DNA from: an uncultured Alphaproteobacteria bacterium
GTDB lineage: Bacteria > Pseudomonadota > Alphaproteobacteria > UBA8366 > GCA-2717185
Assembly: GCA_943788635.1 (NCBI GenBank)
Contig: CALSRA010000017.1
Span: 1-64,000 of the forward strand
Length of the DNA: 64,000 nt
Reading direction: 5' to 3'
Shown: positions 39,945 to 50,056 of the stretch, one piece after another
Position numbering within the stretch: the first letter of the stretch is position 1
Layout: the number at the start of each line of letters is the position of its first letter
The notes under the pieces: model-generated
Told to the model about the DNA's origin: nothing
What the model saw: the letters and a program-made list of their open reading frames with translations, nothing else
Database searches by the model: none
Made by a program: the position numbers and the translations under genes

Positions 39945-40655
39945 CTAGTGGAGGCAGCCTTCATCTTCGGCGAAATCGGTCAGCCGGTCGAAATCGCACA
40001 CATGGATATATCCGCGCTCGCGCAATTCAATAATGCCGAGCTGCCGGAAACGGCTGATCGTGCGGCTGACGGTTTCGGTCGTCAGGCCCAGGTAATCGGC
40101 AATGTCACCGCGCGTCATCGGAACAAACAGGCGCGCCGGGTCCCTGTCCTGCGCCTCGCTGCGTTCGGACAGATGCAGCAGGAAAGAAGCCAGTTTTTCC
40201 ATCGCGGATTTGCGACCCAGCAGCAGCATCTGATTCTGTGCCGCGACCAGTTCGTTGCTGGTCCAGCGCAGAAAACGACGGCCAAGCGACGGATACAGGT
40301 CCATGGACTGGTCGAGCGACTGATACGGGTAGCGGCGCAGACGGACCGCGGTGACCGTTTCCGCCGTATAGCCGCTGCTGTCGCCGAGGCTGACACCGAA
40401 GAGTTGCCCGGGATATACAAAGCCCGTGACCTGCCGCCGACCATCCGCGGTCAGTTTGGACAGAATGACGACCCCTTCAACGACTTCGTATACATTCTCG
40501 TTATCATCGCCTTCCATGAAGACCATTTCATGCGCCCCCAGATAGTGCAGACTGCTGGTTTCATGAAGACGGTTCTGCAGTTCGGCCTGCAATCCAATGC
40601 CGAAAACGGAGTTGATCGTGGCGCTTTCAGGTGCCATCTTTGTGTGCATTAACAT
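39945..40655 (-). CDS. Crp/Fnr-family transcriptional regulator
   Basis: A 236-residue regulator with a cyclic-nucleotide-type barrel (about 25-145) and a C-terminal winged helix whose recognition part is RGDIADYLGLTTETVSRTIS. No cluster of N-terminal cysteines is present, so it is not an oxygen-sensing Fnr; the shape is closer to FixK-type regulators. AGGGAGAAGG lies before the ATG. It is divergent from a response regulator with about 140 bases between, so the two may share control. Its ligand, if any, is unknown. Confidence 0.88.
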   Translation of the reverse strand: MLMHTKMAPESATINSVFGIGLQAELQNRLHETSSLHYLGAHEMVFMEGDDNENVYEVVEGVVILSKLTADGRRQVTGFVYPGQLFGVSLGDSSGYTAETVTAVRLRRYPYQSLDQSMDLYPSLGRRFLRWTSNELVAAQNQMLLLGRKSAMEKLASFLLHLSERSEAQDRDPARLFVPMTRGDIADYLGLTTETVSRTISRFRQLGIIELRERGYIHVCDFDRLTDFAEDEGCLH

Positions 40656-40798
40656 GGCCTTCTCCCTTTAAAATAGTGCCTTGCGGCATTTCTCCATGGG
40701 GGAGATTTAACCAACGTTGTGTCACACGGGTTTGTCAGGCCGACGGTATTTGGAAACGGTTTGTAACAGTTTGTGACACGGGATCGGAAAACGCGCGA

Positions 40799-41563
40799 AT
40801 GCCGACTGAGACGAATATCCTGATCGTGGACGATGACCGCCGCGTCCGCGACATGTTGTGCCGCTACCTGGACCAGGAAGGCTTCCATGCCACTGCTGTC
40901 GAGGACGGCACGGCCATGCGCCAGCACCTCGCCGACAATCCGGTCGATCTGGTGCTGCTGGACCTCGTCATGCCCGGCGAGGACGGGCTGTCCCTGTCCC
41001 GGGAACTGCGCGCAACCTCCGAGATGCCGATCATCATGCTGACGGGCAAGGGCGACCCGATGGACCGGGTTATCGGGTTGGAAGTCGGCGCCGACGATTA
41101 TATTACGAAGCCCTTCCACCTGCGCGAGGTTCTGGCCCGGATACGCAGCGTGTTGCGGCGATCCGATAGCCGGCCAACGAGAATGCCCGATGCGGAAGCC
41201 GATGCCGTGCCAACCGACGATGCGCATCGCGAAGAGGACGGAGAACGCCTCATCTTCGCCGGCTGGTGCCTGGACCTTGCCGCCCGAAACCTGCACGCCC
41301 CCGACTCGTCACCAGTGCCGCTGACCACCGGCGAATTCAACCTGCTAACAGCCTTCGTGAAAAGGCCCAACCGACCGCTAAGCCGGGACCAGATCATGGA
41401 TATTGTCCAGGGACGCGACTGGTCGCCCTATGACCGCAGTATCGATACCCAGGTCGGACGGCTGCGCAAAAAGCTGGAAGCAGACCCGAAAGACCCGCAA
41501 CTGATCAAAACGGTCCGTGGCGTTGGCTACGTCTTCACACCGGCGGTAAAGCGGCTGGACTGA
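40799..41563 (+). CDS. OmpR/PhoB-family response regulator
   Basis: A 254-residue DNA-binding response regulator. The receiver domain (about 5-120) has the acidic pair DDD, the phospho-aspartate in LVLLDLVMPGEDG and the lysine in YITKPFHLRE. The effector winged helix covers about 150-250 (LTTGEFNLLTAFV, SIDTQVGRLRKKLEADP, TVRGVGYVF). It starts at ATG 40799, chosen because upstream frame has no homology. The hybrid sensor kinase on the facing strand, 16 bases downstream, is a candidate partner. Confidence 0.93.
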   Translation: MPTETNILIVDDDRRVRDMLCRYLDQEGFHATAVEDGTAMRQHLADNPVDLVLLDLVMPGEDGLSLSRELRATSEMPIIMLTGKGDPMDRVIGLEVGADDYITKPFHLREVLARIRSVLRRSDSRPTRMPDAEADAVPTDDAHREEDGERLIFAGWCLDLAARNLHAPDSSPVPLTTGEFNLLTAFVKRPNRPLSRDQIMDIVQGRDWSPYDRSIDTQVGRLRKKLEADPKDPQLIKTVRGVGYVFTPAVKRLD

Positions 41564-41578
41564 CCCGGTCCCACCGGG
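41564..41578. terminator. Short hairpin between convergent regulator and kinase
   Basis: CCCGGT and ACCGGG pair around CCC in the 16-base gap between the convergent stop codons. It is short and lacks a T-run, so at best it is a weak shared terminator. Confidence 0.35.
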
Positions 41579-41579
41579 A

Positions 41580-43146
41580 TTATCGGTCCAGGATTTCGCG
41601 CAGCTTGGCGGCCAATTCCGGTCGGCGGTAGGGTTTCTTCAGCAGGTCGCCGCCTTCCCTGATGGCGCCGGCCTGAACGCCCGCCTGCTCCGTATAGCCG
41701 GAGGTAAACAGAACCCGAATATTCGGATACAGCCGCTTTGCTTCATCGGCCAGCGCAGACCCCATCATCCCCCCCGGCATGACGACATCGGTGAACAGCA
41801 GGTCCACCCCGGGCGAATCCCGCAATACTTCAAGCGCGGTCTCGCCATCGGCGGCCGCCAGCACCGTATAGCCAAGCTCTTCGACACGGGCCACGGTCGT
41901 TCTGCGTACCCGGTGGTCGTCCTCGACCACAAGAATGGTTTCATTCTGCGCCATGGGTTCGCCAGGTGCATCGTCTGACCGGCCAAGGTCCGAAACCTTG
42001 TCGCCAACCTGCGGCAGGTAAATACTGACCGTCGTCCCAACGCCCACTTCGCTGTACAGCCGCAAATGGCCACCGGACTGCCGGGAAAACCCATAGATCG
42101 TACTGAGGCCAAGTCCCGACCCAACGCCGACGTCCTTGGTGGTAAAAAACGGCTCCAGAACACGCGACAACGTTTCCTGCGACATGCCGGTCCCGTTATC
42201 CGACACGGACAGCATGACATAGTCCCCCCGGCCGCACCTCGACCCGTGACTTGGCATAATCCTCGTCAATGCCCGTATTGGCCGTCTCAATCGACAGCTT
42301 GCCGCCCTTCGGCATGGCATCCCGCGCATTGATACACAGATTCAGCAATGCATTCTGAAGCTGTGTCGGGTCCGCCTTCGTCCGATGCAGATTCTTTTCC
42401 AATACCGTGGAAATCTCAATTGATTCACCCAGACTGCGCTGCAGCATCTCCGTCATTTCCCGGACCAGATCATTCAGGTTGATGACTTTGGGCTCCAGCG
42501 GCTGACGCCGCGCGAAAGCCAGCATACGTGCGGCCAATTGCGCGCCCAGTTCGGCGGCTTCCATGGCTTCCTGCAGCAGAGTGCCGGATAGCCCATCGTC
42601 CGGCAGTCGTGGCTCCAGCATTTCCAGGTTGCCCATGATCACAGTCAGAAGATTGTTGAAATCATGCGCCACGCCGCCCGTGAGCTGCCCGACCGCTTCC
42701 ATCTTTTGCGCCTGGCGCAGTTCCTCTTCCCGCGCCATCTGGTCGGTGACGTCATGAATGATCCCCGTGAACAGGCGCTCGCCTTGCGAATTGATTTCAT
42801 CGACCGCCAAATTCATGGGAAAGACCGAACCATCCTTGCGGCGGGCTTCGACCTGCCGGCCAATACCGATGATTTTCTTCTCGCCGCTGCTCAGATAGCG
42901 GCTCAGGTACTGATCATGTTCCGCCTTGTAGGGCTCCGGCATCAGTATCTTGACGTTCTGCCCGATCACCTCATCCGCGCGGTAGCCGAACAGGCGCTCC
43001 GCCGACGGGCTGAACGAGTCAACGATACCCCTGGCATTGATGGTGATGATTCCGTCCGGCGTCGTTGCGAGAACGGAACGCAGGCGTTCCTCGCTCAGGC
43101 GCAACGCGTTTTTCGCCGCTTCCAGCGCACCCTTTTCGTCTGACAT
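41580..43146 (-). CDS. PAS-containing hybrid sensor histidine kinase, frameshifted
   Basis: About 521 residues: a PAS domain (about 20-135; TTPDGIITINARGIVDSFSP), the HisKA phospho-histidine in LTGGVAHDFNNLL, the ATPase domain (NLCINARDAMPKGG, VSDNGTGM, GSGLGLSTIYG) and a C-terminal receiver (ILVVEDDHRVRR, TDVVMPGGMMG, LKKPYRRPEL). No membrane segment is present, so it is cytoplasmic. The frame breaks in a CCCCCC run (42224-42229, plus strand); removing one base restores VEVRPGDYVMLSVSDNG. Its convergent neighbour is an OmpR-type regulator, a likely but unproven output. Confidence 0.9.
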
Positions 43147-43227
43147 GCAAAACCCTGCAACGTTCTATGTTCGCGGCATCAACAGTCGCAGGACAGCGGC
43201 GTTTATACAAGCCTTCGTAGAACCGGG

Positions 43228-43482
43228 TTATTCGTTCCAATCCGAACTTTCACCGTCAGTTATTGGTCTTACCCTTTTCGCACGGCGCTGCCGACGAAGC
43301 GCTGCCACAGATTCCTCCGGCAATCCAAACAGGTCGGCAATCTGTCGATCCGACAACCTTGCCAGCAGTCCATCTATGTCCCGCTCGTCGATCGGGCGCG
43401 TCGGCGGCATCCGGTTTTCCTCAATCATGAACGCCGACAGGCTATCGACTGCACCTCTATCGGCCATGACATGGCTCAACAT
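43228..43482 (-). CDS. Uncharacterised 84-residue protein
   Basis: I do not recognise the family. The sequence begins MLSHVMADRGAVDSLSAFMI and has a helix-turn-helix-like part (LLARLSDRQIADLFGLPEES) followed by a basic stretch (VAALRRQRRAKRVR). A start at the second methionine (MADRG) is possible. No good ribosome site is seen. It may be a small DNA-binding protein. It lies between the sensor kinase and the aconitase-family gene, both on the same strand. Confidence 0.5.
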   Translation of the reverse strand: MLSHVMADRGAVDSLSAFMIEENRMPPTRPIDERDIDGLLARLSDRQIADLFGLPEESVAALRRQRRAKRVRPITDGESSDWNE

Positions 43483-43604
43483 TGACGAGACTATTTCACT
43501 GCGCGCCTAAGCCCTTGCGTTAAATATAGCGGAGACATCGCATCATCCGGCTGACGGCAACCAGGTTGCGGTCAATGCAGCAGCGCGCGGCCGCCGCAAC
43601 ACCG

Positions 43605-45554
43605 TCAGTGAAAGCGCTGCTTCAGATCCTCGAAGGAGACAATTTCGCCGGCGATAGCACTGGCCGCGACGGTAACCGGACTGGCGAGCCAGACCTTGCC
43701 CGGACCGGAACGGCCGGGGAAATTTCGGTTGATCGCGCTGACCGTAACCGTTTCCGCATCCTGCGACAGACCCGGGCCGCAACCGGCGCAGGCGCCGCAC
43801 GCGGGCTGGAGAATTTCCGCGCCAACCTTTTCAAAGGCATCGATATAGCCCTTGTCGCGGCAGTAATCGCGTACCGCAATCGTGCCGAACTGCAGGTACA
43901 GCTTCACGTCTGCCGGCACTTTCAGCCCCTTTTCAGCGGCCCATTGCAGCACTTCATGGTAACCGTCAAAATCTTCGCGCTTGCCCGCCGTACAGGAACC
44001 GCCATAGGCGATATTCACCGCAACCTTTTCCGTCAGGTCCCGGACACGCACGCCGTTACCCGGATCGCCCGGCGAGGCCAGCATTGGCGACAGGCTGCTG
44101 CAGTCGATTTCAATGGTGTGGACATAGGCCGCGCCCGCGTCGCTTGTCATCCACGGTTCCAGTTTAAAGTCGATGCCGCGACGTTCCTTGAGGAAGCGCA
44201 CTGTCTGTTCGTCCGGCGCGAAAATGCCGGTCAGCCCGCCCATTTCGGCGGTCATGTTGGTCAGGGTCGTGCGTTCATCGACCGGCAATTGCGACACGGC
44301 TGGACCGCCATATTCATACACCCGGCCGATGCCGCCACCGGTCTTGGTAAAGGAATCGGCAAGAACCTCCAGCACGATATCCTTGGCCATGACGCCGGGC
44401 GGAATCGTGCCCTTCAGTTCGACCCGGACCGATTCCGGCATGGTGATGCGGTTCATCCCGGTCATCAGCGAATTCGCCATGTCGGTGCTGCCGACGCCAT
44501 AGGACAGACAGCCAAGCGCGCCGTTATGCGGCGTGTGCGAATCCGTCCCTGCCAGCAACTGCCCCGGCAGGGCATACATTTCGGTCATGATCGCATGCGA
44601 GATTCCTTCGGAGCCTTCCTCGCCCGTCAGGTAGCCGTGATCCTTCAACCCGTATTTCTGCCAGAAGGCGCGGTGGCCCTTGGCCATGCGGCGGATATCG
44701 GGCATGCGGTCCCGCTTGGCGTTCACTTCGGGGCGGTGGGCGTAGGAATAATGATCCTCGAAGGAACGGATCGAGTCCGGCTTGTACAGTTCCAGATCCG
44801 GTCCGTAGAATTCATGCAACATATGGGCGCATTGCGCCGAGAAAATATCATGGAAATAGCGCCAATCCGGTCGCACAAAGCCGGCCGTACCGGGGCTCAG
44901 ATCCCATTCCAGTTCGTCGGCGACGACGGCGTGGCGCGCGACGATCTTTTCCGCCAGCGTCTTCGGACCGGCCATGCTGTCGGGGTCCGACAATGCGGGG
45001 CGCGCGCCCTTGGCAATCGCGCGGCCGAAACCAAGCAGCCCGCCCGCCCGCAGAATACTCGCCGCCAGCGGCTCACGCCCGGCGACCAGATCCTCAACGG
45101 GGATATCCTCACCGGCGCGAATACGATCGATCAGCCCGAAATCGGTGGAGGTAAACAGGCCCAGATTGTCGCAGTTCTGGCGGTACAGCCGCTCGAAACT
45201 TTCCGCGATGATCAGTTTCACCCCGGCATAGAGTTCCGCCTGCGGGCTGTGCTCGCGCGACGACCCCTTGCCGTACCGGTTGCCGCCGACAATCACGGAA
45301 AAGCCACCGTTCAGCAGGCTGTCCGTGCCAATCGGCTGTTTGCCGCCCGTCTCGAAGCCGACATGCGCATGGCGGCCGAGTTCGCGGTCATAATGGACCA
45401 GCACCGGGATCGGCGTGATCTCGTCCGTCGAGATATCGTTCCGCAGGGGCCGGGCCTCTTCCACCGAAATATCGGCGCCATCGAGTTGCCGGGTTACGAC
45501 ATCGGGGTCTTCCGACAGAAAAATGATGCGACCTTCAAAGGCAAGCGTGTTCAT
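43605..45554 (-). CDS. Aconitase-family hydratase with N-terminal swivel domain
   Basis: A 649-residue Fe-S dehydratase. The swivel (LeuD-like) domain comes first (residues 1-190), with RNDISTDEITPIP and GNRYGKGSSREHSP. The catalytic (LeuC-like) part follows: LAGTDSHTPHNGALGCLSYG, IDCSSLSPML, YGGSCTAGKRED and the cluster-binding PACGACAGCGPG near the C-terminus. Standard aconitase A has these in the reverse order, and AcnB has extra HEAT repeats, which are missing here. The likely reaction is citrate-isocitrate or a related hydroxy-acid isomerisation. It has a shorter length than AcnA (about 890) or AcnB (about 860). Confidence 0.9.
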   Translation of the reverse strand: MNTLAFEGRIIFLSEDPDVVTRQLDGADISVEEARPLRNDISTDEITPIPVLVHYDRELGRHAHVGFETGGKQPIGTDSLLNGGFSVIVGGNRYGKGSSREHSPQAELYAGVKLIIAESFERLYRQNCDNLGLFTSTDFGLIDRIRAGEDIPVEDLVAGREPLAASILRAGGLLGFGRAIAKGARPALSDPDSMAGPKTLAEKIVARHAVVADELEWDLSPGTAGFVRPDWRYFHDIFSAQCAHMLHEFYGPDLELYKPDSIRSFEDHYSYAHRPEVNAKRDRMPDIRRMAKGHRAFWQKYGLKDHGYLTGEEGSEGISHAIMTEMYALPGQLLAGTDSHTPHNGALGCLSYGVGSTDMANSLMTGMNRITMPESVRVELKGTIPPGVMAKDIVLEVLADSFTKTGGGIGRVYEYGGPAVSQLPVDERTTLTNMTAEMGGLTGIFAPDEQTVRFLKERRGIDFKLEPWMTSDAGAAYVHTIEIDCSSLSPMLASPGDPGNGVRVRDLTEKVAVNIAYGGSCTAGKREDFDGYHEVLQWAAEKGLKVPADVKLYLQFGTIAVRDYCRDKGYIDAFEKVGAEILQPACGACAGCGPGLSQDAETVTVSAINRNFPGRSGPGKVWLASPVTVAASAIAGEIVSFEDLKQRFH

Positions 45555-45727
45555 GGGGCCTCCGGAACATTGACATGATGCGCCGCCGGCGCGGGGCCGA
45601 CAGCGGATTTCGAGCCCCTATATATAACCCTCGGCACGCCAATCTCCAGACCTGAAATAATTGCCGGGAGATGCAGCACGCGGCCACACCCCCCGGTGTT
45701 TGTTCTTTCAGCCCGATATGGTGTGCC

Positions 45728-47314
45728 TTACGCCGCCTTTTCTTCCACCGGCGCCAGGCGGATCAGGTAGTCAAAGGCGGAAAGAGCCGATTTTGCGCCG
45801 TCCCCCATGGCGATGACGATCTGCTTGTGCGGCGTCGTGGTTGCATCACCGGCGGCGTAGACGCCCGGAATGGAGGTTTCACCCCGGTCATCCACCTCGA
45901 TTTCACCCCGATTGCTGAGCGCCACCGTATCCCCGAGCCATTCGGTGTTCGGCACCAGCCCGATCTGCACAAAGATCCCGTCCAGCGCGACCAGATGCGC
46001 CTCATCGCTGTTGCGATCCTTATAAACCAGCCCGGTGACCTTGTTGCCGTCGCCCTGTACCTCGCTGGTGAGACCGGACGTCACCACATCGACATTGGGC
46101 AGGCTGAAGAGCTTGCGCTGCAGCACCGCATCGGCGCGCAACTGGTTGTCGAATTCGATCAGCGTGACATGGGCCACGATACCGGCAAGGTCGATTGCCG
46201 CCTCGACACCGCTGTTGCCACCGCCGATCACCGCAACCCGCTTGCCCTTGTACAACGGGCCGTCGCAATGCGGGCAATAGGCAACGCCCCGATTGCGGTA
46301 TTCATCCTCGCCGGGCACGTTCATTTGGCGCCAGCGCGCGCCGGGGCTGAGGATCAGGGATTTCGACCGCAGGACAGCGCCGTTCTCCAGCACCACCGCA
46401 TGCAGCCCGCCAGACGCGGTCGCCGGGACCAGCTTTTCGGCCTTCTGCAGGTTCATGATGTCGACGTCGTATGCCGCCACATGCGCTTCCAGCGCCGCCG
46501 CCAGTTTCGGTCCATCGGTATGGGGAACCGAAATGAGGTTTTCGATTGCCATGGTGTCGAGCACCTGTCCACCGAAGCGTTCCGACGCGATGCCGGTGCG
46601 GATTCCCTTGCGCGCCGCATAAACAGCCGCCGCGGCACCGGCCGGACCGCCGCCGACGACCAGCATGTCGAACGGCTCTTTCGCATCGAGGGCTGCCGCC
46701 GCGCGGGACGCGGCACCACTATCGATCTTCGCCAGTATCTGTTCCAGTTCCAGCCGCCCCTGCGCGAAGGGCTCGCCGTTCAGGAAGACCGAAGGCACGG
46801 CCATGATCTGGCGGGCTTCCACCTCCTCCGGAAACAAGGCGCCGTCGATGGCGGTATGGGTGATGCCGGGGTTGCGGGCGCTCATCAGGTTCAGCGCCTG
46901 CACCACATCCGGGCAGTTCTGGCAGGACAGCGAGAAATAGGTCTCGAACCGGTATTCACCGGTGAGCCCGCCAATCTGTTCAAGGACGTCCGGCGTCACC
47001 TTCGGCGGATGCCCACCGGCATGCAGCAGCGCCAGCACCAGCGAGGTGAATTCATGACCAAGCGGAATGCCGGCAAAGCATATCCCGGTATCCTCCCCGT
47101 CGCGGCATATGGCGAAGGACGGCGCACGGGCGTCAATATCGCCGCCTTCGGCGCGCCGCCAGGACACCTGGTCCGACAGGGCCACGATGTCTTCGAGCAA
47201 TGTTTCGAGTTCGCGCGATTTCGCGCCCTCGTCAAGGGTGGCGACGAGTTCGATAGGCTGCCGGATGTTTTCCAGATAGCCCTTCAACTGGGTCTTCAGA
47301 CTGGCGTCCAACAT
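45728..47314 (-). CDS. ahpF: Alkyl hydroperoxide reductase subunit F
   Basis: AhpF passes electrons from NADH to AhpC to reduce peroxides. The 528-residue protein has a thioredoxin-like N-terminal part with a CQNC pair (in [10 protein letters not shown]), the FAD motif [19 protein letters not shown], the redox centre YCPHCDGP and the NAD motif [17 protein letters not shown]. AhpF is encoded 85 bases after ahpC on the same strand. The second cysteine pair is the standard CxxC of the family. Confidence 0.95.
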   Translation of the reverse strand: MLDASLKTQLKGYLENIRQPIELVATLDEGAKSRELETLLEDIVALSDQVSWRRAEGGDIDARAPSFAICRDGEDTGICFAGIPLGHEFTSLVLALLHAGGHPPKVTPDVLEQIGGLTGEYRFETYFSLSCQNCPDVVQALNLMSARNPGITHTAIDGALFPEEVEARQIMAVPSVFLNGEPFAQGRLELEQILAKIDSGAASRAAAALDAKEPFDMLVVGGGPAGAAAAVYAARKGIRTGIASERFGGQVLDTMAIENLISVPHTDGPKLAAALEAHVAAYDVDIMNLQKAEKLVPATASGGLHAVVLENGAVLRSKSLILSPGARWRQMNVPGEDEYRNRGVAYCPHCDGPLYKGKRVAVIGGGNSGVEAAIDLAGIVAHVTLIEFDNQLRADAVLQRKLFSLPNVDVVTSGLTSEVQGDGNKVTGLVYKDRNSDEAHLVALDGIFVQIGLVPNTEWLGDTVALSNRGEIEVDDRGETSIPGVYAAGDATTTPHKQIVIAMGDGAKSALSAFDYLIRLAPVEEKAA

Positions 47315-47398
47315 GGGGAATGCTCCGCTACAGGGGGTGGGATGGAAGAAAAACCGGCGGGCGCGCCGTCAGAGAGAAACCGCGCGCCCGCCTTCGGA

Positions 47399-47962
47399 TC
47401 AGATCTTGCCGACCAGTTCCAGGGACGGGGCGAGTGTCTTTTCGCCTTCTTCCCATTTGGCCGGGCAAACTTCGCCCGGATGCGCCCGCACATACTGCGC
47501 CGCTTTGGTCTTGCGCAGCAGTTCGGCGGCATTGCGGCCGATCCCTTCAGCGGTGATCTCCACCACCTGGATGATACCGTCCGGATCGATCAGGAACGTG
47601 CCGCGATTGGCAAGGCCCGCTTCCTCGATCATCACCTGGAAATTGCGACTGATCGCGCCGGTCGGATCGCCGAGCATCGTGTATTCGATCTTGCCGATGG
47701 CGTCGGATGAATCATGCCACGCCTTGTGGCTGAAATGGGTATCGGTCGAGACGCTGTAAATTTCGACGCCCATCTTCTGGAATTCGGCGTAATTGTCGGC
47801 GAGGTCTTCCAGTTCAGTCGGACAGACAAAGGTGAAGTCCGCCGGGTAAAAGAAGAATACGGCCCATTTGCCGCGAATATCGTCATCGGTAACGGTGACG
47901 AACTTGCCAGCCTTGAAAGCGTCAGCCTTGAAGGGGCGGATTTCGGTATTGATGAGTGACAT
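47399..47962 (-). CDS. ahpC: Alkyl hydroperoxide reductase subunit C (2-Cys peroxiredoxin)
   Basis: A 187-residue peroxiredoxin. The peroxidatic cysteine is in [14 protein letters not shown], near residue 47, and the resolving cysteine in [13 protein letters not shown], near residue 166. It reduces hydrogen peroxide and organic peroxides with electrons from AhpF. The divergent region upstream (about 48000-48100) is AT-rich, but I could not identify an OxyR or PerR box. The FecI-type sigma gene is on the other side. Confidence 0.96.
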   Translation of the reverse strand: MSLINTEIRPFKADAFKAGKFVTVTDDDIRGKWAVFFFYPADFTFVCPTELEDLADNYAEFQKMGVEIYSVSTDTHFSHKAWHDSSDAIGKIEYTMLGDPTGAISRNFQVMIEEAGLANRGTFLIDPDGIIQVVEITAEGIGRNAAELLRKTKAAQYVRAHPGEVCPAKWEEGEKTLAPSLELVGKI

Positions 47963-48345
47963 GATTGCTCCGTTGGTTGGTAGCGTGAGGGGTTCGGGTT
48001 GCTGACGAGACTGACATAGCGACCGCTCATTGATTGCCTAAATTGGTTTTTTATTTTTATTTATCGTTTTAGACTGTTTATTGGTGAGTGAGGTCAGAGC
48101 CGCGCCATTGCGCGCGGCCCACGATTCAAGACTGGTTGCATCCCGCGCCAATCTTATTTGCTAATAAGAGTCATTATCAATAATAGATTTGGAATTCGTG
48201 CAACTGGCCGCCTCTGCCCCGGAAACCATCCGGTAAAGTCCACTATTTGCAATTGCGATTAATTCGCACTAAGTATCCGCCCCGGCGAAATCACGGCGGT
48301 GGCCCAACAGCTATCGCGACACAGGCTTGCAAGACTGAGGATACG
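47963..48345. promoter_or_regulatory. Divergent control region, ahpC / iron-sigma gene
   Basis: About 380 bases without a convincing gene. It holds an AT-rich left part (about 48040-48080), likely with the ahpC promoter, a Fur-box-like site (48160-48184), and a perfect short palindrome (48254-48268). A longer sigma reading frame could start at TTG 48247, but it has no ribosome site. Confidence 0.5.
48160..48184. promoter_or_regulatory. Fur-box-like site upstream of the FecI-type sigma gene
   Basis: The stretch GCTAATAAGAGTCATTATCA followed by ATAAT contains TCATTATC, half of the Fur consensus (GATAATGATAATCATTATC), with a partial left half. Iron-starvation sigma genes are commonly repressed by Fur when iron is plentiful. 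Position 160-185 bases upstream of the likely start fits. The left half is degenerate, so this is a candidate only. Confidence 0.45.
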
Positions 48346-48876
48346 TTGTCGCAAATAGAAACCAATCCCCTGCTGTCGGCTTTTCATGAGCAGCGCGATG
48401 CCTTGATGCGGTTTCTGTTGCGGCGTGTGGGCGATGTCAGCCTGGCGGAGGACCTGGCGCAGGAGACATGGCTGCGGGCCGCCAACAGCCACAGCACCGT
48501 CGCGATCAAGAACCCGCGCGCCTATCTGTTCCGGATCGCCGCCAATCTGGCGATGGATCATTTCCGCCATACGGGCCTGCGTATCGAGGTGGCGGCGCCC
48601 GATCACACCAAGGAACTGGTTTCCGATGGCACGCCGTCACCGGAAACGGTCGCCCTGTACCGCAGCGAATTTGCGCGACTTCACACCATCGTGGAAGGCC
48701 TTTCGCCGCGCTGCCGGGAAGTCTTCACGCTGGCCCGTTTTCAGGGGCTCGACAATTCGGAAATCGCCGAACGGCTGGGCATCAGCAAGAACACGGTCAT
48801 CTCGCATATCTTCAACGCCCTCAAAATCATCGAGCGCGAAATGAACTGGGAAAAGCGGAACGAAAAAAAAACGTAG
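48346..48876 (+). CDS. ECF sigma factor, FecI/PvdS type
   Basis: A 176-residue extracytoplasmic-function sigma factor. Region 2 has ALMRFLLRRVGDVSLAEDLA and NPRAYLFRIAANLAMDHFRH; region 4 has LSPRCREVFTLARFQGLDNS and the helix-turn-helix EIAERLGISKNTVISHIF. FecR and a TonB-dependent receptor with a signalling domain follow, the classic surface-signalling set. TTG at 48346 is preferred because GAGG lies 7 bases upstream and it gives a normal length. Likely target: the receptor gene and itself. Confidence 0.9.
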   Translation: MSQIETNPLLSAFHEQRDALMRFLLRRVGDVSLAEDLAQETWLRAANSHSTVAIKNPRAYLFRIAANLAMDHFRHTGLRIEVAAPDHTKELVSDGTPSPETVALYRSEFARLHTIVEGLSPRCREVFTLARFQGLDNSEIAERLGISKNTVISHIFNALKIIEREMNWEKRNEKKT

Positions 48877-48971
48877 CCGGATATCAGTCTTTTGGCTGTG
48901 CCATCCGTCTTATATCTGACGGGCGCCGTTTCCGGCGTCCCACTGGCGACGGTTTCAGGAGAGGGAAACCT

Positions 48972-49955
48972 ATGGGAGATACGGGACAGACCCCGCATAT
49001 TGAAGCGGCGCTGCACTGGATGGCGGTCCTGCATGACGGCTCGGGAAGCGAATCGGAACGGCAGGAATTCGCCGCGTGGCTCGCGATGGACGCGGCCCAC
49101 CGTGACGCCTGGCAGCAGGCCGAGGACCTATGGTCCGGCCTGGCCGTCATCGCGCCAGATGCTGCCGCCCCCAAGAGAGCGAACACCCACAGCGCCACGG
49201 TCATCCCCATTGCCACAGCATCGCGTGCACCGTTGATGTCGCGGCGCGCCTGGCTTGGCGCCGCCGCATCCCTCGCCGCAGTCGCTATCGGTGGTTACGT
49301 GGCGACCCAGCCGGCGCTGCGCGCCGACCATCGCACCGGCACGGCGGAGCACCGTACGGTTCGGCTTGCCGATGGATCAAAGGTGGAACTCGGCAGTACC
49401 ACCACACTGTCCGTGGCCTTCAGCGGTGACAGACGCCACGTTACCCTGCATGAGGGCGAGGCGTTTTTCGAAGTCGCCGCTGATCCGGCCCGGCCCTTCA
49501 TTGTCACCGCCGGCAACGGGACCGTTACCGCCCTGGGCACCGCCTTCAATATCAAGCGGCGGGACAGCGCAAGTGTCGTAACGGTAACCGAGCACGCCGT
49601 ATCCGTCGCGGTTTCGGGCAGCCATGGCGCGCCGCTGACGCTGAACACCGGACAGCAGGTCCGATACGACCGCGCCTTTGGCACGGTCCGAACCGTTAAT
49701 CCGGACCATGTTCAGGCATGGCGACGGGGCCGGTTGATTTTCGAGGACAGCCCCCTGAGCGAGGTCGTCGCCGACCTGGAACGACACAGGCAAGGCTGGA
49801 TCATCATCGCCGATGACCGCATCCGCAATATCACCGTCACCGCCGTCTTCGATTCCCGTCGCGCGGATGCGGCGCTGGATGCCATTTCCGATACCCTGCC
49901 TGTCCGACTGACCCGGATTGGCGGCGTGGTTGCCGTACTGTCCGCCTCCGACTGA
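48972..49955 (+). CDS. FecR-family anti-sigma regulator
   Basis: A 327-residue inner-membrane sigma regulator. The N-terminal cytosolic DUF4880-like region (AALHWMAVLHDGS, DAWQQAEDLWSGL) binds the sigma factor; a hydrophobic segment (about 94-110, WLGAAASLAAVAIGGYVA) spans the membrane; the periplasmic FecR domain has ADGSKVELGSTTTLSV and LGTAFNIKR; the end resembles an STN-like domain (VVADLERHRQG). It relays receptor occupancy to the sigma factor. AGGAGAGGG precedes the ATG; it starts 95 bases after the sigma gene. Confidence 0.9.
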   Translation: MGDTGQTPHIEAALHWMAVLHDGSGSESERQEFAAWLAMDAAHRDAWQQAEDLWSGLAVIAPDAAAPKRANTHSATVIPIATASRAPLMSRRAWLGAAASLAAVAIGGYVATQPALRADHRTGTAEHRTVRLADGSKVELGSTTTLSVAFSGDRRHVTLHEGEAFFEVAADPARPFIVTAGNGTVTALGTAFNIKRRDSASVVTVTEHAVSVAVSGSHGAPLTLNTGQQVRYDRAFGTVRTVNPDHVQAWRRGRLIFEDSPLSEVVADLERHRQGWIIIADDRIRNITVTAVFDSRRADAALDAISDTLPVRLTRIGGVVAVLSASD

Positions 49956-50056
49956 AACCACCCTGCCCGGCAGATTCCGAAAAAAAGATCTGATCAGAGA
50001 AAAATATCACCGCTGCGTCTCATCAAATCCGGCTGCTCATGCGTCCTACCATTAAA

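Noticed and set aside
43566-45578. Plus-strand open frame of 670 codons
   Set aside because: It is the mirror of the aconitase-family gene on the minus strand. It has no family motifs, and the minus-strand protein is fully convincing.
45671-47710. Plus-strand open frame of 679 codons
   Set aside because: It lies antisense to ahpF and part of ahpC, which are certain. High GC leaves long open antisense frames.
47963-48100. OxyR or PerR binding site upstream of ahpC
   Set aside because: The region is AT-rich, but I could not find spaced half-sites good enough to name either regulator.
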